Of a DNA stretch of 33,576 bases, positions 14,379 to 22,167 are shown in pieces. Location: NCBI GenBank assembly GCA_012840075.1, contig DUMC01000190.1:1-33576 (forward strand), read 5' to 3'. The notes beneath the pieces were generated by a model. The model was not told where the DNA came from. It searched no databases and saw only the letters and a list, made by a program, of their open reading frames with translations. Within the stretch, counting starts at the first letter, position 1; the number at the start of each line of letters is the position of its first letter. Source of the stretch: Clostridiaceae bacterium. Its GTDB lineage: Bacteria > Bacillota > Clostridia > Acetivibrionales > DUMC01. A program made the position numbers and the translations under genes.

Positions 14379-15243
14379 TGTAATTTTGTACGTTTAATGT
14401 AATTTTACCAACAAAAAAAGTACCTACATCCAGTCCATTTATTATATCCATGATAATACTAGGCTCTTTCCCGTTTGCCAATACCATATCAATACCTTCT
14501 TTTGTAACTTCCTTAGCTGCTAATATTTTTGTGATCATGCCGCCTGTTCCCTGTTCACTTCCTACACCTCCGGCACAATTTTCAATTTCCGGGGTTATTT
14601 CATATACAATGGGTATTTTATGAGAATTTTTATTTTTTCTAGGGTCACAGTCATATAAACCGTCAATATCAGATAATATTATCAATAAATCTGCTTTAAC
14701 CAGTATTGCTACAATTGCCGAAAGCGTATCGTTGTCTCCGAAGACTAAGTTATCCCCGTTTTCACCGCCTAATTCCTTAACACATACGGAATCGTTCTCA
14801 TTTACTATAGGAACAATTCCTTTTTCTAACAAAGTTTCAAAAGTGTTTATAACATTTCTCCTTCTGTATTCATCCTCAACTACGTCCCTCGTCAAGAGTA
14901 TTTGACCTACTATATGCCCATATTCGGAAAAAAATTTACTATATATATGCATCAATTCGCACTGTCCTACGGCTGCTACCGCTTGTTTTTCACGTATGGT
15001 CTTCGGTCTTTCCTTAAGCTTTAACTTCCCAACACCTACTCCTATAGCGCCCGATGTTACAAGTATGACTTCCTTGCCTTGGTTCACCAAATCCGATAAA
15101 ACCATTGAAAGCTTATCAATCCTAGACAGATTGATATTGCCGGTATCATAAGTTAAAGTGGATGTGCCGACTTTTACAACTATTCTTTTGGCATTTTTCA
15201 ACCTTTGCCTAAGTTTATTACTTTCATTATTATCGACCGTCAC
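14359..15243 (-). CDS. proB: Glutamate 5-kinase
   Basis: First enzyme of proline synthesis: ATP plus glutamate gives gamma-glutamyl phosphate. 294 residues forming only the amino-acid kinase domain; the PUA domain of the longer form is absent, as in many Firmicutes. Motifs: VVKVGTSTLT (22-31), LVTSGAIGVGVGKL (61-74), VNENDSV, FGDNDTLSA, LIILSDIDGLYDCDPR and GTGGMITKI. Start: GTG at 15243 with AAAGGAGG eight bases upstream. The C-terminus (LNVQNYIKHTHV) runs through a 19-bp duplication into the end of the racemase gene on the other strand. No proA is adjacent; the nearest same-strand neighbour is the UPF0280 gene, 92 bases upstream. Confidence 0.93.
   Translation of the reverse strand: MTVDNNESNKLRQRLKNAKRIVVKVGTSTLTYDTGNINLSRIDKLSMVLSDLVNQGKEVILVTSGAIGVGVGKLKLKERPKTIREKQAVAAVGQCELMHIYSKFFSEYGHIVGQILLTRDVVEDEYRRRNVINTFETLLEKGIVPIVNENDSVCVKELGGENGDNLVFGDNDTLSAIVAILVKADLLIILSDIDGLYDCDPRKNKNSHKIPIVYEITPEIENCAGGVGSEQGTGGMITKILAAKEVTKEGIDMVLANGKEPSIIMDIINGLDVGTFFVGKITLNVQNYIKHTHV
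14373..14406. repeat. 15-bp direct repeat, period 19, at the racemase/proB 3' overlap
   Basis: GTTTAATGTAATTTT occurs at 14373-14387 and 14392-14406. The first copy contains the racemase stop. Read on the minus strand, both copies are translated as the end of ProB. The 19-base period is not a multiple of three. Confidence 0.8.
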
Positions 15244-15335
15244 AAAATGACCTCCTTTTTTTAGGTTCTATGCCCACCGTTTATGTCTATCATTCTATGT
15301 TTATCTATGGGATCAAACTTGAAAATCTGTTTAGA

Positions 15336-16268
15336 TTAAAACTTAGTCAGTTCTATCTCTCCCCAGGCTCCGATTTTATCTTCAATAATTATTACAGCTC
15401 CAAACACTCCGTCAATTGTTGAGGCATAATTAAGGGCGAACTCAATATCCCTGGGAGTCTTTACCTTGTTTGCCGTGGAAGTTGCCACGGCATCTGCAAG
15501 GAAAGCATCCCTGGCAGCGATCACTACTGCATCGGCTTTGCCAAAGCTCAAAGAATGCCCCACCGTTCCTGAAGATGTGCAGACTCCGGCCGGTGTTTGT
15601 TCCGGTTGGATTTTTAAAGCAAGCTTCTGACTTAAAGGGGAATTACCTGCATATATCCCTATTTTTCTAACGGAATCCGTCTTTATAAAAATATCTCCCC
15701 CATTTTCAATAACAACTTCTTTGCTGTACTTCAAAAGCTCATATCCGGTCAATTCCGCTATTGCACCGGCTACTGCTGCCATAGGACCGACATCTGCTTT
15801 TTTAGCTGCTTCACACATTTTTTGCACAATAAAAGCCGCCCTAGGTTTAGGTGTAATCGGAACCAAGCTGGTTAGAAACTCAGGATGTATTTTTATATAA
15901 TCCTGTATCTGCTGCCTGTATCTTCTTACAGCTCGTAATGCGGAACGGAATACAACCGTATTTTCGATCGAGCTGATAGAGCCGTATCCAACGTTACCAA
16001 AACCCTTTCCGCTGCTATTGTTGTTTTCATTGTTGCTTTCATTGTTGTTTTGATTGCTGTTTTCATTGCTGCTGCTTTCAGCAGAACGGATGTTTTTGAT
16101 AATGGGTCCGTTCTCGGTGTTATTGTTATTCTCGGTGCTGCAGTTATTTTCAAACCCTAAGCTATCTTCACACACCCCAATACTTAAATCCGTCTCATAA
16201 ACGCATATATTGAAAAATTTAAGATTTTCTCCTTTAAATAATTCTCTATAAAATCTTTTTTCATACAT
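15336..16268 (-). CDS. UPF0280/COG2122 (ApbE-like) protein of homocysteine synthesis
   Basis: Homologue of the third component of the methanogen homocysteine pathway (COG2122; MA1715 type), required with COG1900 and NIL-ferredoxin proteins to make homocysteine from aspartate semialdehyde and sulfide; its exact role is unsettled. 310 residues with the family core ADVGPMAAVAGAIAE, VVIENGGDIFIKTD, PAGVCTSSGTVGHSLSFG and ADAVVIAARDAFLADAVATS. An Asn/Ser/Glu-rich insertion (about 45-95) sits between beta strands near the N-terminus and differs from compact homologues. Start: ATG at 16268, where AAGGAA is well spaced; the TTG at 16283 would bury that SD. It is 208 bases downstream of the ferredoxin gene on the same strand, so probably in one operon. 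Confidence 0.85.
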   Translation of the reverse strand: MYEKRFYRELFKGENLKFFNICVYETDLSIGVCEDSLGFENNCSTENNNNTENGPIIKNIRSAESSSNENSNQNNNESNNENNNSSGKGFGNVGYGSISSIENTVVFRSALRAVRRYRQQIQDYIKIHPEFLTSLVPITPKPRAAFIVQKMCEAAKKADVGPMAAVAGAIAELTGYELLKYSKEVVIENGGDIFIKTDSVRKIGIYAGNSPLSQKLALKIQPEQTPAGVCTSSGTVGHSLSFGKADAVVIAARDAFLADAVATSTANKVKTPRDIEFALNYASTIDGVFGAVIIIEDKIGAWGEIELTKF

Positions 16269-16302
16269 AAGTATTTCCTTCAATATTTCTCTATTTCTTC
16301 CA

Positions 16303-16322
16303 AATTCCTCTTTTGAGGAATT
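16303..16322. promoter_or_regulatory. Perfect 8-bp palindrome ahead of the UPF0280 gene
   Basis: AATTCCTC (16303-16310), a TTTT loop and GAGGAATT (16315-16322) lie 34 bases upstream of the chosen start. There is no T run, so an operator or mRNA-processing hairpin is likelier than a terminator. Confidence 0.4.
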
Positions 16323-16394
16323 AATCGTTTTTAGGATGTGTATAACTAAATTCCCTTTAAAGTGTATCTCTAATATTCTTTAATTGCTTACCTC

Positions 16395-16452
16395 TCTTAA
16401 AAGCGCATTGTTCTTAAAAGAGCATTGTTTACACTTCTTTAAAGGGCATTAT
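16395..16452. repeat. Three imperfect 17-bp direct repeats
   Basis: TCTTAAAAGCGCATTGT, TCTTAAAAGAGCATTGT and TCTTTAAAGGGCATTAT follow one another in the gap between the ferredoxin and UPF0280 genes. The first two are adjacent. They are non-coding and of unknown role. Confidence 0.6.
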
Positions 16453-16476
16453 TTCCGAATTTCCCGGCTATTACTG

Positions 16477-16896
16477 TTAGATAATATCACCGTTTTTTAC
16501 ACTCATTACTCGGAGGGGACATGCTTTTACACATAATTCACATACAAGGCATTTTTCCTTGTCAAAAGTCAAGCTCCAATCCGATTTATCCATTTTTAAG
16601 GCTCCGGACGGACATACTGCAGTGCATGTGCCGCAATGAACGCAGCTTTCCTCTTTCCATATAATCGATTTGTTGAAAACCGCATACTCAGCTCCTATTT
16701 GTCTTACATACTTCAATCCGGCTTCAATATCTTTCTCTTCTCCTTCTATATCAACTACAAGCGTTCCAACTTTATTAAGGCTTACATCAGCGTTTAAAAT
16801 GTTTACCATCAGGTTGTAATTCTTTATTAAATGGTATGCCAATGGTATAGCTATCTTGTTTGCCGGAAAATACATTGTTACTTTAATCTTTTTCAT
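16477..16896 (-). CDS. NIL-domain ferredoxin of homocysteine synthesis
   Basis: Partner of the COG1900 protein; in Methanosarcina the equivalent pair (MA1821/MA1822) is needed for homocysteine formation, the ferredoxin part presumably supplying electrons for sulfur transfer. 139 residues: NIL domain (about 1-75), then two 4Fe-4S motifs, C85-x2-C88-x2-C91-x3-C95-P and C116-x2-C119-x2-C122-x3-C126-P, all eight cysteines present. Start: GGAGGGGG six bases before the ATG. The start codon overlaps the end of the COG1900 gene by 14 bases, a clear sign of coupled translation. NIL domains also occur in methionine transporters, but the fusion to ferredoxin and this neighbour point to the sulfur pathway. 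Confidence 0.9.
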   Translation of the reverse strand: MKKIKVTMYFPANKIAIPLAYHLIKNYNLMVNILNADVSLNKVGTLVVDIEGEEKDIEAGLKYVRQIGAEYAVFNKSIIWKEESCVHCGTCTAVCPSGALKMDKSDWSLTFDKEKCLVCELCVKACPLRVMSVKNGDII

Positions 16897-18070
16897 TTTG
16901 TACCCCCTCCGTCCTATTCCTTATTTCCAGCTTATTTACAGTATTGGTAAGAGGTAGTGATGCTACAGGCTGTGTCAGTAAAAATTCACCTTTTAATATC
17001 CATTCCTTTAATACATTGGCTATTTCCCTTGCTTTTTTGATACTTGACAGTGGTGCAGTAGGTACTGTCTTACCGTTTAGTTCAATACTTCCGCTCATAA
17101 GTTCTTCATAAGAAACTCTTTTAAGAACAGGTCTGGGACCTGATGAAACGCTATAATCAATTACATTTGTATAAATATCTTTATTTCTTACTGCCGTTTT
17201 TTCTGCCATATCTTCATCAATAATAGGTATAGGTATGCCTACTCCGATAAATATGGATACTCCGTATTGCTGGTAAACGGCTGCCCTTACATACTTTGTA
17301 CTCATTTGCTTTAAATCACCGATAAGCGCCAAAGTCCCTGCAGGACCCATCGGTACTCCGTTTTCTCCTCTTTTTTGTTCAGGATTATGCTGAGTACCTT
17401 CCCAGACAACATACCCTTGGGCTCCTCCAAAAAATATTCGGGTACCGATACCTATAGTTCTGTAAAGCGGATCGTTTAACAGAGGACTCAACTGACCTGA
17501 TGTTGAATATGTTACATTTCCGCATCTGGGTAAAAGAGTTCCCATATAAGTATACATAATCTTGTTAGAACTATTTGTAGCTGCGTTATAATTCTGGTAA
17601 GCATTTCTAGGGTTAAACATAAAAGCTTGATTTATGTTATTTTTATTAATATAAGTTGATATTTCTTTTCTGGGATAACAATGAGTTCCATATGATTCAG
17701 CAACTAAGTGTATATCTTTGCCGGCTATTAAATCCTCAATTACATGAGCCCCACCATATTCCATGCCTCTGGATTCGGAAAGCTCTGTAGCACCTATATA
17801 TGCATCTACGGCAGCTAATCCGGCAAAAGCAGGAACATCATTAAGCCAAACCTTGGTCATTTTTATCGGCGGATCTGAATGCCCAAAATTTATAAACGCA
17901 CCTGAAGAACACATAGGTCCAAAAGTTCCCGTCGTAACTACATCCACTTCTTTAGCGGCTTGTTTAACACCTTTTTCTTCAACTATATCGATCATTTCTT
18001 CAGCCGTCAAAACTACAGCTTTACCGGCTCTTACTTTTTCGTTGATTTCTTCAATAGTTTTGTAACTCAT
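16883..18070 (-). CDS. L-aspartate semialdehyde sulfurtransferase-type protein (COG1900/DUF39)
   Basis: Central protein of the aspartate-semialdehyde route to homocysteine, first described in methanogens, which incorporates sulfide without O-acyl-homoserine. 395 residues, full length. C54 (in FGPMCSSGAFINFGHSDP) and C131 (in SYGTHCYPRKEIS) match in position the two cysteines I recall as functionally important in the methanogen homologue. Other blocks are YGGAHVIEDLIAG, RNAYQNYNAATN, GTRIFFGGAQGYVVWEGTQH and GVGIPIPIIDEDMA. No CBS domain is fused. The SD is modest (AAAGGGA). First gene of the three-gene cluster. The 92-base upstream segment (18071-18163) shows no SAM or T-box motif that I could recognise. 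Confidence 0.9.
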   Translation of the reverse strand: MSYKTIEEINEKVRAGKAVVLTAEEMIDIVEEKGVKQAAKEVDVVTTGTFGPMCSSGAFINFGHSDPPIKMTKVWLNDVPAFAGLAAVDAYIGATELSESRGMEYGGAHVIEDLIAGKDIHLVAESYGTHCYPRKEISTYINKNNINQAFMFNPRNAYQNYNAATNSSNKIMYTYMGTLLPRCGNVTYSTSGQLSPLLNDPLYRTIGIGTRIFFGGAQGYVVWEGTQHNPEQKRGENGVPMGPAGTLALIGDLKQMSTKYVRAAVYQQYGVSIFIGVGIPIPIIDEDMAEKTAVRNKDIYTNVIDYSVSSGPRPVLKRVSYEELMSGSIELNGKTVPTAPLSSIKKAREIANVLKEWILKGEFLLTQPVASLPLTNTVNKLEIRNRTEGVQNEKD

Positions 18071-18187
18071 TTGACATCTTTCCCTTTACAAGTTAATTTC
18101 AAATAATATACTATAAGACATTCTATCTCTTTAACTTTATATTATAAGGTTATATGTATATAAATGCAATATGAGAATATCAAGAAA

Positions 18188-18732
18188 GACATGGGGACGG
18201 TTCTTTTGTCCGAGACTGAGAAAGACATGGGGAAAGACATGGGGACGGTTCTGGCGTCTGCTGGAGACAGGGGGACGGTTCTAGCGTCTGCTGGAGACAG
18301 GGGGACGGTTCTAGCGTCTACTGAAAAGACAAAGAGGCGGTTCCACAGACAAAGAAAGATAAAGGGACGGTTCTAGTGTCTGTTGGAAGTGAAAAAAGAC
18401 AAGAAAAAACAAGGAGACAGTTCCCATAATAGACGGAGGGACGGTTCCCATGTCTGCTAAGCGGAAATAACTTCCCTAAATCTGGAAATAACTTCTTTAA
18501 ATCTTTCAGTTTGCAGACAAAAGAACCATTTCCCCATTTTCCCTATCTACCCGAGAACTGTCCCTATGTTTATTTTAAGACAAAAGAACCGTCTCCATAT
18601 CTAATCCAGACAAAAGAACTGTCTCCTTGTCTAACCTAACTTAGACAGAACAGAAGAACCGTCCCCTTGTCTATACCCAAAAGAACCGTCCCCTTGTCTA
18701 TAAATCTATACCCAGACAAGAGAACCGTCCCC
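18188..18732. repeat. REP-like cluster of GGGGACGGTTCT elements in two opposed arms
   Basis: Forward cores: 18193, 18241, 18271, 18301, 18335 (degenerate), 18364, 18413 (degenerate) and 18438. Reverse-complement cores (AGAACCGTCCCC and variants): 18522, 18554, 18585, 18615, 18655, 18682 and 18721. Three forward units are exact-length 30-bp tandem copies (18241-18330). Cores are usually flanked by GACA and TGTC. The two arms could pair as one large imperfect hairpin around the centre (about 18455-18510). The cluster fills the gap between the deacetylase stop and the COG1900 start. No gene is present; a 70-codon plus-strand frame merely translates the repeats. Similar GGGGACGGTTCT elements are familiar from other Firmicutes genomes. 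Confidence 0.93.
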
Positions 18733-18736
18733 CTGT

Positions 18737-19897
18737 CTATAAATCAAACGGTCTTATTTCATACCCCTGGGCTTTAATATCCTTAATAATTCTGTCCAGT
18801 GCATCTGCGTTATCTTTGGATACGGCGTGAAGCAGCATAACAGCACCGTTGTGTAGGTTAGCCATTACTTTGTTATATGCATAATCTGCTCCTCTGATTT
18901 TGTCAGCATACCAATCGTCATAAGCAAAACTCCAGAATATGGTTTTATATCCAAGCTGTTGAGCCGCAGCCAGTACTCTCTCGCTGTATTCTCCCGACGG
19001 TGGTCTCATATATTTGGTTCTTACGCCGAATTTTTCGTAAAGTTTATCGTCGAGACCAAGAAGCTCTTGTTCTAGTTTTTCATAATCGACATCCGGCAGA
19101 CTCGGATGGGATATGCTATGGTTACCTATCTGGTGCCCTTCATCCAACATTCTTTGGATCAATTCAGGATTTCTGTCGATATATGAACCTGTAACAAAAA
19201 ATATCGTTTTTACGTCATTTTCTTTAAGCACATCAAGGATTTTAGGCGTATAACCATTCTCATAACCTTCGTCAAATGTAAGATATATAACTTTCTTAGA
19301 AGTGTCGCCTACATAAATTCCATCATATTTATCAATCATTTCCTTGATGTTGGAATTTATCTCAGGAGTTTTGTGCTCACTGTTAAGCTTTATCCACCAA
19401 GAATATTTTGTATTGTCCAGTTTATTAAGGGCTTCCACATCAAGCTTTTCAACATTAGGCTCTTTCGGATTAACAGGTAATTCCTCTTTATCCTGGGTTG
19501 TTTCTTCGTTATCACCTTCAGGCTTTTTATCTTCGCCATTTGCTTGTCCATTATTACCGTTGCCTTTATTAGCATTATCACCAACGTTGTTATTATCAGG
19601 TTTTTCATCCCCGGTTTCATTATCATTTGCAGATTGGGTATCTTCATTATCGTTGTTAGTTACATCTTCCATATCAGTTGTCTGATTCTGATTATTCTCT
19701 CCTACAGTTCCATTGTTTCTTGTATAAAGTAAATATGAAACCGTAAAGCCAATAGTAAAAAAAACCAGAGCAATTAGAATAAAAATACCGAGTCCTCTTG
19801 CTGATGTTTTTCTTTTGATCTTCTTTCTGGATTTATTACCGTTGGTTTTACCGTTTAAGTTCTTATTCCTGTTTCCATTCTTGTGGTTGCTTGCCAT
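18737..19897 (-). CDS. Membrane-anchored polysaccharide deacetylase, PdaA-like
   Basis: Predicted peptidoglycan N-acetylmuramic acid or N-acetylglucosamine deacetylase. 386 residues: basic Asn-rich cytoplasmic tail; membrane segment (about 36-57); a 90-residue Asn/Glu/Asp-rich linker (60-150); then a NodB domain. Motif 1 is TFDEG (207-211), with E in place of the usual second D, as in PdaA, the spore delta-lactam enzyme. H260-x3-H264 bind metal, R298 lies in RPPSGEYS, and H357 in LLHAVS. The family resemblance and nearby spoIVF genes suggest a spore-cortex role, but vegetative wall modification is possible. Start: AAAGGA about eight bases upstream. The REP-like cluster begins five bases after the stop and may serve as 3' UTR. 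Confidence 0.9.
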   Translation of the reverse strand: MASNHKNGNRNKNLNGKTNGNKSRKKIKRKTSARGLGIFILIALVFFTIGFTVSYLLYTRNNGTVGENNQNQTTDMEDVTNNDNEDTQSANDNETGDEKPDNNNVGDNANKGNGNNGQANGEDKKPEGDNEETTQDKEELPVNPKEPNVEKLDVEALNKLDNTKYSWWIKLNSEHKTPEINSNIKEMIDKYDGIYVGDTSKKVIYLTFDEGYENGYTPKILDVLKENDVKTIFFVTGSYIDRNPELIQRMLDEGHQIGNHSISHPSLPDVDYEKLEQELLGLDDKLYEKFGVRTKYMRPPSGEYSERVLAAAQQLGYKTIFWSFAYDDWYADKIRGADYAYNKVMANLHNGAVMLLHAVSKDNADALDRIIKDIKAQGYEIRPFDL

Positions 19898-20011
19898 TTA
19901 CACTCATCCTTTATTCTTTTGTTTTCTAATTGTTCTTTTTCTTATTGTAAAATATTCCTATTTTGATTATAACACGCTGTGTTTTAAATTATAACATATT
20001 TTCTTAAAATT

Positions 20012-21133
20012 CTACAATTTATTCTTTATAAACTCTTCAAATGTAATATCATTGTCATATTTAATAAGCCCCTCTATTATATCCTGTTCTGTCAAAGTAT
20101 GAATAAGCTTGAATTCATCATCAAGGATGTGTATTACATGGAAGTTATCAAAATCCATATACTTTAAAATATCCCCAAGTGAAATATTTTTCAATGCAAC
20201 TATTGTTCTCACCGGATATACACCCTTTTTCAATATTCTTGATCGCCTGAACAATAATTGTTTAAGGTTCATAAAAACTGCCTCCCATTTCACAGATTTC
20301 ATCAAATAAGCTAGATATATGCTAATTATTAAAATATTAAAGTTATGATGCAAATATGATTGAATTATTCCGACACCAAAAGTCAAACAAAAAAAAGTAT
20401 AAGATATTATTTTTATATATTTCATCGTAATGTATATTCCTTTTTGTTTCGCTAATATTTCGAAAAAAATCCTTCCACCGTCTAAAGGGAAAATAGGCAG
20501 CAAATTGAAAATTGCCAAATATACATTTATTTGATAAAACAAACTCAGAATATAAATGCCTTTCTTTCCGATTATCTCGGAACTTACCTTCTCAATCATC
20601 CCGGAACTTATAATATGAGAACAACTAAAAGTTAATATAAACAAAATTATATTAGCCAGCGGGCCACTCAGATGCATAAAGATTTTTTCTTTCAAACTTG
20701 CATTTGCATCATCTATAACAGCAGTTAAGCCTGCAGGTAACACTACTATATTATATATTTTCATATTGAAAAGCTTTCCAAAATAAATATGTATTGCTTC
20801 ATGAATCGATATGGATATGAATGCAAATAAATACTGCACTCCGAAATTTGTAATCACTGCCAATATAGCTGTTAGTAAAAATGAAAGGTGGACTTTTATG
20901 GAAAATACAGGCTTATCAATCAAAACGGATTTTTTAACGGATTTGTTTGCAATCACGTAGGATTTATCCTCATTGGATTCGCTATTATCTGACTTTTTAT
21001 TAATATTACTGCCGGATTTATTATTAGGCTTTGATTTAATATTAGATTTTGATTTCTTATAAGTACCAGATTTATTATTTTTATTAACCGGTTTAAACTT
21101 ATTACATTTAAACTCATTGTTCAACATCAACAT
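20012..21133 (-). CDS. spoIVFB: SpoIVFB-type intramembrane metalloprotease (M50)
   Basis: Site-2 protease expected to cleave pro-sigma-K in the mother cell during sporulation. Numbered from the longest frame (TTG at 21175): Asn/Lys/Ser-rich tail (about 30-80); membrane core with zinc motif HEAIH (125-129); the second catalytic motif NLLPIFPLDGGR (224-235); further membrane helices; and a CBS-like C-terminal domain (about 325-387), as in SpoIVFB, where it senses ATP. The start is unclear: ATG codons at 21133 and 21127 lie within the end of spoIVFA, but none has a good SD, so coupling to spoIVFA translation is likely. The long polar N-terminal tail is not typical of Bacillus SpoIVFB. Directly downstream of, and overlapping, spoIVFA. 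Confidence 0.9.
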   Translation of the reverse strand: MLMLNNEFKCNKFKPVNKNNKSGTYKKSKSNIKSKPNNKSGSNINKKSDNSESNEDKSYVIANKSVKKSVLIDKPVFSIKVHLSFLLTAILAVITNFGVQYLFAFISISIHEAIHIYFGKLFNMKIYNIVVLPAGLTAVIDDANASLKEKIFMHLSGPLANIILFILTFSCSHIISSGMIEKVSSEIIGKKGIYILSLFYQINVYLAIFNLLPIFPLDGGRIFFEILAKQKGIYITMKYIKIISYTFFCLTFGVGIIQSYLHHNFNILIISIYLAYLMKSVKWEAVFMNLKQLLFRRSRILKKGVYPVRTIVALKNISLGDILKYMDFDNFHVIHILDDEFKLIHTLTEQDIIEGLIKYDNDITFEEFIKNKL

Positions 21134-22040
21134 ACAATGCCGGATCCAGAGCTTCTCCATTCTTCCATATTTCAAAATGCAAGTGTGTTCCTGTAGAATA
21201 ACCTGTATCTCCTACTTCAGCAATAATGTCTCCCTGATTTACTTTATTCCCTTCTATCTGATAAATTTTCGAACAATGGGCATATACCGTTATAGTTCCG
21301 TCCGGATGTTTTATTTTTATGTTCTTACCGTACATTTTATCCTCTGTAATTTCTAAAACTTCACCATCTGCTGCCGCCTGTACTAAAGTTCCTTTTTCCG
21401 TATCAATATCCAACCCGTAATGAAATTTACTAGTTTGAGTGATAGGGTCTATACGTGGACCAAATGGTGAAGAAATCTCCCCTTTTACCGGTGCAATAAA
21501 TTTTATAGGAGAATTGTCAGAAACTCCGGAACTGCCTAATTCACCGGAATTATTTATATCGCTAAGAGTAATGAAATCGGTAGAATCGTTTTGATTAATT
21601 GACATATTTTCCGTGATAACTGGTATATTTTCCATGATATTTGGCATGCTTTCCACATTTCCGGAAATATTTGACATATTTCCCAAATCACTCGAAGTAT
21701 TTGACGAAGTATTTTGCATGTTTTTTGAATCATTTGAGAAGATGCTTGTTATATTTCCGTTAAGAAGCTCATAAACTATACTGCTTGTTTTGTTAATTAC
21801 CGCATTTATGTCAATATCTTGTTGTAGAATCAATCTAATATTATCACTCAGGTAGTTTGTCACTGAAGTATCGATACTTTCAATAGTAAAAAGCAATATG
21901 AAAATGAATATTGATATCACTGTTTGTTTTGCGATAATTTCTTTTATCGAGAACCTTTCCCTGATTTTAGCATAAGCTTTTCTTTTTTTATAGTAAGCAT
22001 TGCTTCTTCCATACCTTGTCCGCAGTAACGTATTTTCCAC
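21114..22040 (-). CDS. spoIVFA: SpoIVFA-like M23 membrane protein
   Basis: By position, and by partnership with SpoIVFB, this is SpoIVFA, the regulator that holds SpoIVFB inactive until forespore signalling. 308 residues: basic cytoplasmic tail; membrane helix (about 40-54); an Asn/Ser/Met-rich linker (100-165) with repeated N-M-x-N-I motifs; then an M23 domain (180-305). The full zinc set is present: H207/D211 in HYGLDID, H255 in YAHCSK, H286/H288 in HLHFEIW. It may therefore be an active endopeptidase, whereas the Bacillus protein is generally regarded as non-catalytic. Start: GTG at 22040 with AGGTG seven bases upstream; that SD lies in a potential 13-bp RNA stem. Confidence 0.87.
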   Translation of the reverse strand: MENTLLRTRYGRSNAYYKKRKAYAKIRERFSIKEIIAKQTVISIFIFILLFTIESIDTSVTNYLSDNIRLILQQDIDINAVINKTSSIVYELLNGNITSIFSNDSKNMQNTSSNTSSDLGNMSNISGNVESMPNIMENIPVITENMSINQNDSTDFITLSDINNSGELGSSGVSDNSPIKFIAPVKGEISSPFGPRIDPITQTSKFHYGLDIDTEKGTLVQAAADGEVLEITEDKMYGKNIKIKHPDGTITVYAHCSKIYQIEGNKVNQGDIIAEVGDTGYSTGTHLHFEIWKNGEALDPALYVDVEQ

Positions 22041-22167
22041 AAACCTACACCTGCCTTAAGAACAATATATTGCTAGTATAGAAATAGTACAGTAAAGTAT
22101 AGAAAGTCATTATTATTTGTCTTATGTTACACATCTAATATTATTTATATTGTACAAGTGTAGGTTT
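22041..22167 (-). promoter_or_regulatory. Possible RNA stem masking the spoIVFA ribosome-binding site
   Basis: In minus-strand RNA, AAACCTACACTTG (22167-22155) can pair with CAGGTGTAGGTTT (22053-22041) over 13 continuous base pairs, one of them G-U. The second arm contains the spoIVFA SD and abuts its GTG start. A transcript started upstream of 22167 would hide the SD; one started inside the roughly 100-base loop would not. I could not identify a confident sigma-E promoter in the loop. Confidence 0.45.

Noticed and set aside
18164-18376. 70-codon plus-strand frame with MGTVLASAGDR repeats
   Set aside because: It merely translates the GGGGACGGTTCT units and has no SD; cores in other frames and the opposite arm show the DNA repeat is primary.
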